64,000 bases of DNA from Igneacidithiobacillus sp041146875 (GTDB lineage: Bacteria > Pseudomonadota > Gammaproteobacteria > Acidithiobacillales > Acidithiobacillaceae), in assembly GCF_041146875.1 (NCBI RefSeq), contig NZ_JBFRXP010000001.1, positions 62,001-126,000 on the forward strand. Direction: 5' to 3'. The translations under genes and the position numbers were made by a program. Under the pieces are notes generated by a model. It was given only the letters and a program-made list of their open reading frames with translations. It did no database searches and was not told where the DNA came from. The stretch's first letter is position 1, and each line of letters starts with the position of its first letter. Below are positions 34,402 to 41,465 of this stretch, piece after piece.

Positions 34402-36051
34402 TCAAGTCTTCTCCTGCTGCCGTCTCGCCAGCGCCGACTTTAGATCGGCGTAAATCTGGCGCGCGCGGGGGGATAGCGAAGCCATAGCTTCACTATGCGG
34501 TGGATTTGGTGGCGTTGCTTGTTGAGTGCTGCTAAGGTAGGATTGCGGAAAGGTAGTGTTTCGGAGACGTTGTTTCAACTTTGGAAAGTGATTCAAAATT
34601 CTAACTGCTCTTGGTTTGAGAGCAGAGTTTGAGCGAACCTTATCAATTGCTTTTACCAAAAATGAGCGCGCTACCCGGCGTGGTCTACTGCCGGGTGCAA
34701 AAGTAATCCACGCGATACTACCGCGAACGAACCATTGGGTAAATCTTCGTGCAAGTCTTAATGGTTTTGTTATTTTCCACGAGCGGCTGTTCACCACAGC
34801 TTCATACAATTGACCTACGTGGCTGGCGCGTTCATTGGCTTGAGTAGCTTGTGCTTCGGCGAGGCTGGCGCGTTCATTGGCTTGAGTAGCTTGTGCTTCG
34901 GCGAGGCTAGCGCGTTCGTTGGCTTGAGTAGCTTGTGCTTCGGCGAGGCTAGCGCGTTCATTGGCTTGAGTAGCTTGTGCTTCGGCGAGGCTAGCGCGTT
35001 CGTTGGCTTGAGTAGCTTGTGCTTCGGCGAGGCTAGCGCGTTCATTGGCTTGGNNNNNNNNNNNNNNNNNNNNNNNNNNNNNNNNNNNNNNNNNNNNNNN
35101 NNNNNNNNNNNNNNNNNNNNNNNNNNNNNNNNNNNNNNNNNNNNNNNNNNNAGCGCGTTCATTGGCTTGAGTAGCTTGTGCTTCGGCGAGGCTAGCGCGT
35201 TCGTTGGCTTGAGTAGCTTGTGCTTCGGCGAGGCTAGCGCGTTCATTGGCTTGGTTTGCTTGATCTTCGGCGAGGCTGGCGCGTTCATTGGCTTGAGTAG
35301 CTTGTGCTTCGGCGAGGCTAGCGCGTTCATTGGCTTGGTTTGCTTGATCTTCGGCCTGTGCCTGACTGTTCAGCATGAAGCCATCAAAAACGTTGGGCGG
35401 GTATTTGAAAGCAGGGAGTAACTCTGCATGTTCGTTGACAACGTAAAAGCGGTTCAGGCCATCGGCATAAGAAAAGAGATAACCGGCCGCCAGCAGAATG
35501 GGTTCCCATGTTTCATGAGACTCGACTTGCGACGAGGGCAGGGTTGCCTCGACGACCACAATCCAGGGACGGTTCTTGCCCCAGTCATTCCCCTGCAGAG
35601 CCGCCTCCTCGAAACCCTCGACATCAATCTTGAGAAAGTGCACTTCCTGATCCGCAGACACATGCTGTCGCCAAATGTCCGCCAAAGTGGTGACTTGCAC
35701 TTCCTGCCGGCTCAGGCTCCAGCCTTCCCTTTGGTGCTGTTCGGCTATTGCGTCATCAAGCGTGGACAACCCGGTTTTGCCCAGAAAATTCATCGAAGCA
35801 GCACCTTCGCGGTCACCCACAGCCACTCGCAAGTTTTTATCGAGTACCCGACACTCCTCCAACTGGCGATTGAATTCTGGGTTGGGCTCGATATTGACGC
35901 CGTGCCAGCCACGCTCGTAAAAAGCCTTGGTAACTGAATGTTCATCTGGCCACGCTGCACCAACATCAATATAAAAGCCCTTCTCGACATGCTTGAGTGC
36001 GCGCCACAACATGACGTCTTCGAAGTTTTGCGCATATGAAGTGAATGACAT
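34402..36051 (-). CDS. FkbM-family methyltransferase with tandem-repeat coiled coil (assembly gap inside)
   Basis: N-terminal FkbM methyltransferase domain (about residues 1-225 from ATG 36051): MSFTSYAQNFEDVMLWRAL, FYIDVGAAWPDEHSVTKAFY and LKIDVEGFEEAAL. Then comes a long run of 14-residue repeats QANERASLAEAQAT (variant ending AEDQAN), expected to form an extended alpha-helix or coiled coil. A C-terminal basic region follows (SRSWKITKPLRLARRFTQWF, a segment common in polysaccharide-cluster proteins). The repeats are interrupted by 98 unread bases. ATG 36051 lies 10 nt after the manC stop; the frame further upstream overlaps manC. Likely methylates the growing polysaccharide. The repeat arm beside Wzt/Wzm and a WbdA-like polymerase suggests a chain-length ruler comparable to WbdD, which is inference. 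Confidence 0.86.
   Translation of the reverse strand: MSFTSYAQNFEDVMLWRALKHVEKGFYIDVGAAWPDEHSVTKAFYERGWHGVNIEPNPEFNRQLEECRVLDKNLRVAVGDREGAASMNFLGKTGLSTLDDAIAEQHQREGWSLSRQEVQVTTLADIWRQHVSADQEVHFLKIDVEGFEEAALQGNDWGKNRPWIVVVEATLPSSQVESHETWEPILLAAGYLFSYADGLNRFYVVNEHAELLPAFKYPPNVFDGFMLNSQAQAEDQANQANERASLAEAQATQANERASLAEDQANQANERASLAEAQATQANERASLAEAQATQANERAXXXXXXXXXXXXXXXXXXXXXXXXXXXXXXXXXQANERASLAEAQATQANERASLAEAQATQANERASLAEAQATQANERASLAEAQATQANERASLAEAQATQANERASHVGQLYEAVVNSRSWKITKPLRLARRFTQWFVRGSIAWITFAPGSRPRRVARSFLVKAIDKVRSNSALKPRAVRILNHFPKLKQRLRNTTFPQSYLSSTQQATPPNPPHSEAMASLSPRARQIYADLKSALARRQQEKT
34821..35356 (-). repeat. 42-bp tandem repeat array in the FkbM gene
   Basis: About ten visible copies of a 42-bp unit (14 codons), five and a half left of the gap and nearly five right of it. 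Units differ at one base in an almost alternating way (GCGTTCATTGG / GCGTTCGTTGG), so an 84-bp pair may have been the unit of duplication. Copies are nearly identical, which indicates recent expansion or gene-conversion-like upkeep. Confidence 0.95.
35054..35151. other. Assembly gap (98 N) inside the tandem repeats
   Basis: Unread bases. The distance between matching points of the repeat on each side (35035 and 35152) is 117 bp, not a multiple of 42, so the gap length is probably not the real one. The true repeat number is unknown. Confidence 0.98.
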
Positions 36052-36061
36052 GTCAATGTGA

Positions 36062-37492
36062 TTAGGCACGGCCATAGACATCGTCGAAACGAACGATGTC
36101 ATCCTCGCCAAGATAATCGCCGCTTTGCACCTCAATCATGACAAGGTTGATAACGCCAGGATTTTCGAGTCGATGCATGTGCCCGGCGGGAATAAACGTA
36201 GATTCGTTGGTATTCAATAAAAACGCGTTGTCCCCGTTGATCACCCGAGCTATGCCGGATACCACAATCCAATGTTCGCTACGGTGGTGGTGCATCTGTA
36301 GAGATAGAGTGGCTCCCGGTTTTACCTCAATTCTTTTGATTTTAAAACGTTCTCCCTCTTCCAGCACGGTGTAGGTGCCCCAGGGACGGTGTACTTCGCG
36401 GTGTATTTTGTAGGCATCGTGGCCGCTGGCTTTGAGTTGGGCCGCGATCTGTTTGACGTCTTGGGCGCGTTTGCGGTCGGCTACCAATACCGCATCTGGG
36501 GTGTCCACTACGATGAGGTCGTGCACACCAACAAGTCCCACGATGCGTTCAGGGCTTTGCACATAGCAGTTGCGCGCATCGTGGATCAGTGCTTCACCAA
36601 GGATGCGATTGCCTTGCGAGTCCGCTGCTTGCAAGTCGCTCAGTGCGTTCCACGACCCGATGTCACTCCAACCGATATCGCAGGGTACTACGGCCACTTG
36701 GGCAGATTTCTCCATCAGCGCATAGTCAATAGAGATGTCGGGTACAGCTTCGAAACTTTCGGCAGGAAGTTCGACTTGCGCGAAATTCTCTCCTTGCATC
36801 TCTGCCGAGGCGCGGTAACAGTCTCGCACACTTTCCAGTACAACGGGTGCGTGTTCTGCCAGTTGACGCAGCGCAGTATCCACCCGCAAACAGAATATGC
36901 CGCTGTTCCACAAGTAACGCTCGCTTTGGAGATATTCAGTTGCTTTGTCTAAGGTAGGCTTTTCCACAAAGCGCAGCACGGTATTGCCTTCCGCTTCGAT
37001 GTAACCAAAGCCAGTATCGGGTGCGGTTGGCTGAATGCCGAAGGTCACCATCTTGCCCTGCGCCGCTAGGGCACTGGCCTGGCTCACAGCAGCGGTGAAT
37101 TCTGCTTGCTTGGTAATAAGATGGTCGGCGGCGAGCACAAGCAAGGTGGCTTCGGGCCCGAGATGCTCCTCGGCCCAGAGAGCGGCAGCGGCTAGTGCGG
37201 GAGCCGTGTTACGGCCAAAGGGCTCGAGGATGAAAGCGGTCGCCTGTGCTGCGGCATTGACCTCCGCGTACTCATCTTTAGTTTTAAAGACTAGGTCACG
37301 ATTGGTGACTGTGAGAATTTGTACTACTCCGGGCAGCGCTGCTGCACGCAAAAAAGTCTTTTGCAGCAGGCTTTGCCCATCGGCCAGTTGCATGAACGGT
37401 TTGGGGTGCTGCTCACGCGACACGGGCCATAATCGGGTACCCGCACCGCCAGAAAGAATGACAGGCAGAAGCTTGGGCGAGCTATTCGTCAT
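36062..37492 (-). CDS. manC: Mannose-1-phosphate guanylyltransferase / mannose-6-phosphate isomerase (type II)
   Basis: A 476-residue bifunctional enzyme making GDP-mannose. The nucleotidyltransferase part starts PVILSGGAGTRLWPVSREQH and has FVEKP and the NSGIFCLRVD motif. The C-terminal cupin isomerase part has RPWGTYTVLEEGERFKIKRI, HHHRSEHWIVVSG and GHMHRLENPG. The product feeds Gmd and any mannosyltransferase. Its ATG is adjacent to the Wzt stop, so it is co-transcribed with the exporter genes. Confidence 0.95.
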   Translation of the reverse strand: MTNSSPKLLPVILSGGAGTRLWPVSREQHPKPFMQLADGQSLLQKTFLRAAALPGVVQILTVTNRDLVFKTKDEYAEVNAAAQATAFILEPFGRNTAPALAAAALWAEEHLGPEATLLVLAADHLITKQAEFTAAVSQASALAAQGKMVTFGIQPTAPDTGFGYIEAEGNTVLRFVEKPTLDKATEYLQSERYLWNSGIFCLRVDTALRQLAEHAPVVLESVRDCYRASAEMQGENFAQVELPAESFEAVPDISIDYALMEKSAQVAVVPCDIGWSDIGSWNALSDLQAADSQGNRILGEALIHDARNCYVQSPERIVGLVGVHDLIVVDTPDAVLVADRKRAQDVKQIAAQLKASGHDAYKIHREVHRPWGTYTVLEEGERFKIKRIEVKPGATLSLQMHHHRSEHWIVVSGIARVINGDNAFLLNTNESTFIPAGHMHRLENPGVINLVMIEVQSGDYLGEDDIVRFDDVYGRA

Positions 37493-38335
37493 CTAACCCC
37501 CAAATCTCATGTTTGCGCGTGGAGACCACCTAGTGTTGGCAGTCTTTTGCATCCGCTTGCGAAATGATTCATATGGCTGCGCGGGGTTCATCACCCGATC
37601 GTAGACCTCCACTACCTCATCCACTGGACCGAACATTTTGAGCCTTCCTCTTTCGAGCCAGAGTACCTTATTGCAGGACTTGCGAATAGTATCACTGGAG
37701 TGGATGGCGAGAACCACAATTTCCGCTCGCTTGTGCAACTCTTCCAGGCGCTTGGCCGCTTTATCCTGGAAGCTGGCGTCTCCCACCCCAAGGACTTCGT
37801 CAAGCAACAATATGTCTGCATCCACAGCAGTAGAGATGGCAAACGCTAGCCGCACCCGCATGCCGCTAGAATAGGTGCGCAAAGGTAAGTCGAGGTAGTC
37901 ATCTAAACCCGTAAATGCAGCGATTTCGTCTGTTTTTCTTTTGATTTCGTCGTGCGACATGCCCAGTAGTAAGCCGCGTAAGCGGATATTTTGGCGTCCT
38001 GTAGACTGGTCGTCCATCCCTAAGGAAATGTCTAATAACGGCACCGTTTTGCCGATAATCTCCAGAGTGCCAGCCGTAGGAGGGTAGATTCCAGCCAACA
38101 CTCGTAGCAACGTGCTCTTTCCCGCGCCATTATGGCCAATCAAACCCAGTCGATCGCCACTTCTTAGATCCAGATCTAGGCCATCGATGGCGCGAACAAC
38201 GACTACACCCTCATTGTCTTCCGCAATCCGATTGCGCCGCCCCATGCGCATGACCCGTTTCTTGAGGGACTGGCCTTTGACATCGTAAATTGGCAAATCT
38301 AAGGAAACCCCTCGTAACACTATGCTTGCTGTCAC
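37493..38335 (-). CDS. wzt: Wzt-type ABC transporter ATPase, short form
   Basis: A 280-residue nucleotide-binding subunit of an O-antigen/polysaccharide exporter. Walker A is GHNGAGKST, the signature region is LRTYSSGMRVRLAFAISTAV, Walker B is DILLLDEVLGVGD, and the H-loop is AIHSSDTI. The N-terminal extension before the Walker A strand (IYDVKGQSLKKRVMRMGRR) is typical of Wzt/TagH. The C-terminal carbohydrate-recognition domain seen in O8/O9a Wzt is absent: only about 40 residues follow the ATPase core. Export is then expected not to need terminal-sugar recognition by this subunit. Confidence 0.92.
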   Translation of the reverse strand: MTASIVLRGVSLDLPIYDVKGQSLKKRVMRMGRRNRIAEDNEGVVVVRAIDGLDLDLRSGDRLGLIGHNGAGKSTLLRVLAGIYPPTAGTLEIIGKTVPLLDISLGMDDQSTGRQNIRLRGLLLGMSHDEIKRKTDEIAAFTGLDDYLDLPLRTYSSGMRVRLAFAISTAVDADILLLDEVLGVGDASFQDKAAKRLEELHKRAEIVVLAIHSSDTIRKSCNKVLWLERGRLKMFGPVDEVVEVYDRVMNPAQPYESFRKRMQKTANTRWSPRANMRFGG

Positions 38336-38376
38336 CGTTAGATCCCTGTCCTTGTCATTGTGCCGACATCAAAAAG

Positions 38377-39168
38377 TTAAATCCAATAGGGGATACGTTT
38401 AGCATATTTTCCGGTAAACAACAGTGCGAGCGTCCATCCAAAGACAACCATTGCGGACGCAATGATCCACGCTGAGGCGGGGGGGTATTCTCCCAACAGG
38501 GGTTCTCGCACGATATCAATAAGATAGGCCAATGGATTGACCTCAATAACCCATTTGTGATCTTTGCTTAGCATCTCGCCATGAAATAAAATGGGAGAAA
38601 CATAAAAGGCAACTTGCAATAGTGAAGCGACAATTTGAGGAAAGTCGCGGAAGCGTGCGGCAACTACGCCTACAAATGATGCCATCCACATTGCATTTAA
38701 CACAAAAAGAATGACGCCGGGGATGAATAACCAGATGGTAACCCAGCTTTTGACGCCAAAAATGACTAATACTATCAGCACAATAATAAAATTGTGCAGC
38801 CAAATTACGCCATTCCTCCAGGTTACTTGCAGGATGAAAACGTACTTTGGGGAGCGAATTTGTTTAATATAGCCAGCGCCGGCAATAAAGGCATTGCAAC
38901 CATCGTTTACTATCCCGGAAAATAATCCCCACATGACAATGCCGATAGAGATCATTGGTAAATAAGTAGATAGATTTTGTCCGAAAAGAACCCCGTACAG
39001 TAAACCCAGTGTCGTGGCCATCACGCCCATGCTGATGGTGAGCCAAAAAGGTCCAAGTTTTGATCGAGCATAGCGTTGGCGAATTTCTACCCAACCCAAC
39101 AATGCCCACAGACGCCAGGCGCGGGTGCTTTGTAATAAATCGCTAATGCCTACCGCAATAGCATTCAT
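38377..39168 (-). CDS. wzm: Wzm-type ABC-2 polysaccharide export permease
   Basis: A 263-residue integral membrane protein with about six helices, of the ABC-2 family. Recognisable: RQRYARSKLGPFWLTISMGV near the N-terminus and LAYLIDIVREPLLGE near the C-terminus. It pairs with the Wzt gene 41 bp downstream to export completed polysaccharide across the inner membrane. It is the first gene of the minus-strand operon running to 24806. The 268 bp upstream, to the DUF2442 gene, hold no convincing gene; a 29-codon frame at 39315-39404 is too short to judge. Confidence 0.92.
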   Translation of the reverse strand: MNAIAVGISDLLQSTRAWRLWALLGWVEIRQRYARSKLGPFWLTISMGVMATTLGLLYGVLFGQNLSTYLPMISIGIVMWGLFSGIVNDGCNAFIAGAGYIKQIRSPKYVFILQVTWRNGVIWLHNFIIVLIVLVIFGVKSWVTIWLFIPGVILFVLNAMWMASFVGVVAARFRDFPQIVASLLQVAFYVSPILFHGEMLSKDHKWVIEVNPLAYLIDIVREPLLGEYPPASAWIIASAMVVFGWTLALLFTGKYAKRIPYWI

Positions 39169-39436
39169 GCTACTTGATTCTCAAGGGGGCGCAACTGAAT
39201 CTCCATGCACGTTTCAAGTGGTACCTTACAATCATCGCATTATCGAGCAATGGCCATGATCCAGCCCGTTTGAAACCGCGATAGCCTACTAGCAAAGTTT
39301 GGCGAGTGTCAATTTCAAAAAAAACCAAATTCCGCGATCACCTTTGCGGTGCGGCGCAGGATGAACTCTTTACGGACGTGTTCGACGACAACGACGGGAG
39401 GCATGGCTTAGAGATATTCCACGAGGATGGTCATAT

Positions 39437-39691
39437 TTAACGTAGTACCCATTCGCCATGGGCCCTGATGGCGTCATACATGGCATCGGGGGCAAGGTCC
39501 ACGTTACCGGGCCAGGTGACAGCGCCGTGCTCCACATGGACCTGCCCAAACAGTTCGGGGTCTTTGAGCGCTGCAAACACCCCAGTCAGATGTTCGGGTT
39601 CAAAGCGGACCTGCCCCTGTGTTCCATCGGCAAAACGCACGCGCAATGCCAAGGGTGACTCCATTTGAACCTCTACCACATCCCATTCCAT
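39437..39691 (-). CDS. DUF2442 protein (unpaired)
   Basis: An 84-residue DUF2442 protein: MEWDVVEVQMESPLALRVRF, then LKDPELFGQVHVEHGAVTWP and NVDLAPDAMYDAI. ATG 39691 is chosen because GGGAGG lies just upstream; an in-frame ATG at 39730 has no ribosome site. Unlike the copy at 33817, there is no DUF4160 gene beside it, so the module is probably reduced. Role unknown. Confidence 0.8.
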   Translation of the reverse strand: MEWDVVEVQMESPLALRVRFADGTQGQVRFEPEHLTGVFAALKDPELFGQVHVEHGAVTWPGNVDLAPDAMYDAIRAHGEWVLR

Positions 39692-39818
39692 GTTGCCTCC
39701 CGCTCTAAAGCCCAGGTGACCAGTTTTCACTTAGAAGGTAGCCGAGGGGGGCATTCATCGCGGTCTCAGGTCCTTGAGTGGGGGAACGGTACCGGGTCTC
39801 GGGGATACGGTCAACTGA

Positions 39819-40124
39819 TCAACCCTTATGATGCAGCGAACGAATCATAGCCTCGCGCAAGATGGCATTCATACGAGTCTGATAACCCTTGCCCTGGCTC
39901 TTGAGCCAAGCCAGCACGTCCGTATCAATACGTACCGAAGCGTGTGTCTTAACGGGCTTGAAGAATGGGTTAGGCACCGCGCGCGCCCAAAACGCTTCAT
40001 CCAGAGGGGGAATGTCACTGTAGTCGATGTCATTATCCGGCATTTCAGCCAGCGCTTTGAGTTCCGCCTTCCGTTCTTCAGTCAGCGGCGGTAGCTCGCT
40101 TTGCTTGTACCTAACCCTGCTCAT
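39819..40124 (-). CDS. brnA: BrnA-type antitoxin
   Basis: A 101-residue antitoxin. The middle carries IDYSDIPPLDEAFWARA, the BrnA linker that binds BrnT. The C-terminus VSVRIDTDVLAWLKSQGKGY-type segment (here ASVRIDTDVLAWLKSQGKGY) followed by QTRMNAILREAM is the ribbon-helix-helix DNA-binding domain. ATG 40124 (MSRVRYKQSE) overlaps brnT by 14 bp. In known systems the BrnT-BrnA complex represses its own promoter. Confidence 0.9.
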   Translation of the reverse strand: MSRVRYKQSELPPLTEERKAELKALAEMPDNDIDYSDIPPLDEAFWARAVPNPFFKPVKTHASVRIDTDVLAWLKSQGKGYQTRMNAILREAMIRSLHHKG

Positions 40125-40401
40125 AACGCCTCCGTTCCTTTCGGTCCACGCGACGGGCACTGATGATCCGTACCACCTCAACGCCCTCACTTTCAAAGCG
40201 CGCGGTGTGTGCCACCAGCAGCAGTAAGTAACCGCTGGCCATGCCGACGGTTTGCCAGCGCTGCTCACCACTCTCGATACGGTCTTGTTCCGACACAGCG
40301 AACGGGTCACCGAAGACCATCGCAGCTTCCTCGAACCGGATGCCGTGCTTATGGAAGTTGCTTTCCGCCTTCTTGTCGTCCCACTCGAAGTATCGTTCCA
40401 C
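40111..40401 (-). CDS. brnT: BrnT-type ribonuclease toxin
   Basis: A 96-residue RelE-like toxin: MERYFEWDDKKAESNFHKHG, IRFEEAAMVFGDPFA and the C-terminal VVRIISARRVDRKERRRYEQ, the catalytic RRxxxxERxxY signature of BrnT. Start GTG 40401. Toxin precedes antitoxin, as is standard for brnTA. The 226 bp upstream to the next TA pair contain no gene I recognise. Confidence 0.92.
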   Translation of the reverse strand: MERYFEWDDKKAESNFHKHGIRFEEAAMVFGDPFAVSEQDRIESGEQRWQTVGMASGYLLLLVAHTARFESEGVEVVRIISARRVDRKERRRYEQG

Positions 40402-40627
40402 GCACTTGTTATATCATTTTTATTGTATACACGAAAGCAAGCTACAAAACGCGCAGCCTATCTTTGGGGTTCGAGCAGTCGGTGACACCGGCAAGACGGC
40501 GCGCACATTTCGTGGAATGGTGGTCTGGCCTTTGTTAGAGGTCTTCCACGAGGTGGCGGGCCTTGCGGCGGAACAGGAACATCCCCACTCTGGTCAAATA
40601 CGGCGGCCTGATCTAGGCGGGCGCAGC

Positions 40628-41056
40628 TCAAAAACAGGTAGCCTCCCACGGGTTGATCACCTCAAGGCCTGCTGCCGCGAAAGGGCTGGTGTCGCGCGTG
40701 GCGACCACAAAGCCATTGGCAAAGGCAATGGCGGCAATGAAGGCGTCGGCCGTATCAATGGCCAAACCGGCCGCGCGGGACTTGGCCAGCAGCTCGGCGT
40801 AAGCCCTGGTGCATGCCATGTCGAACGATAGCACCCGATTGGCAAACATTGGCAGCAGTTCCTTTTCCAGACTCTTCTGCAGGCTGTCGCGGCGCTTTCC
40901 AGACGGCATGAGCGCGATGCCCGCCCGCAGCTCGGCTACCGTGATGGTTGAAAGATACAGCGTTTCCAGCGATTGCGCGTCGATCCAATCAATAACGCGG
41001 GCATTGGGCGCTTGGCGTTGGGGCTCGGAAATAACGTTGGTATCCAGCAGGATCAT
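40628..41056 (-). CDS. FitB/VapC-type PIN toxin
   Basis: A 142-residue PIN toxin: MILLDTNVISEPQRQAPNAR, Glu in TVAELRAGIALMPSGKRR, Asp in AIDTADAFIAAIA and ATRDTSPFAAAGLEVINPW. The NVISE..RQ..... and GKRRDSL patterns are characteristic of FitB. It overlaps the FitA-like antitoxin by 4 bp (ATGA). Confidence 0.91.
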   Translation of the reverse strand: MILLDTNVISEPQRQAPNARVIDWIDAQSLETLYLSTITVAELRAGIALMPSGKRRDSLQKSLEKELLPMFANRVLSFDMACTRAYAELLAKSRAAGLAIDTADAFIAAIAFANGFVVATRDTSPFAAAGLEVINPWEATCF

Positions 41057-41310
41057 TCAAAGTCCACCGCAGGGGCGGGTGATTGGATGCGCGCACGCGC
41101 AAATAGGGCGTGTTCTGCATCGGTCAGGCCGCCAGTCTCACGGGCGATGGCAGCCAAGCGCGAGCCCAGTTTGACGCGACCCTCGGGCTTCGCAGCCCGT
41201 TCCAAAATGGCCCGGATTTCCGCCTCGGTGCTTCGGCCGTGATGGGCGGCTTGGATTCTGATGGCCCGATGTACCTCATCGGGCAGGTTTCTGACGTTCA
41301 CATTTGCCAT
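41053..41310 (-). CDS. FitA-type ribbon-helix-helix antitoxin
   Basis: An 85-residue antitoxin: MANVNVRNLPDEVHRAIRIQ and AAHHGRSTEAEIRAILERAA are the Arc/FitA ribbon-helix-helix domain. The C-terminal part wraps the PIN toxin encoded downstream. Expected to repress the operon together with its toxin. Confidence 0.91.
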   Translation of the reverse strand: MANVNVRNLPDEVHRAIRIQAAHHGRSTEAEIRAILERAAKPEGRVKLGSRLAAIARETGGLTDAEHALFARARIQSPAPAVDFE

Positions 41311-41465
41311 ATGGTGTTACCTTAGCCACTTGCAATCAATGGTGCTAGTTTACAACTCTGATACCAATGGTCAAGCAGATGGGATCCTGACCTGCGTGCA
41401 TGCCTGCTTTTTGATACCCGGTGCCTCTGCTAGACTTCGGGCACTGCTGGTCTGGATTGTTACCC

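Noticed and set aside
34821..35356. CRISPR-like regular repeats
   Set aside because: The 42-bp units are contiguous without spacers, keep an open frame and encode a coiled-coil repeat; they are coding tandem repeats.
34810..35421. Plus-strand frame of repeats (SAFIGLSSLCFGEA)
   Set aside because: A mirror of the FkbM repeat; it exists only because the repeat unit is a multiple of three, and it lacks a ribosome site.
39315..39404. 29-codon frame MPPVVVVEHVRKEF downstream of DUF2442
   Set aside because: No ribosome site and too short to judge; could be a remnant, not listed as a gene.
40402..40627. Possible gene remnant between brnT and the FitB-like toxin
   Set aside because: Short open stretches only; I could not match any family.
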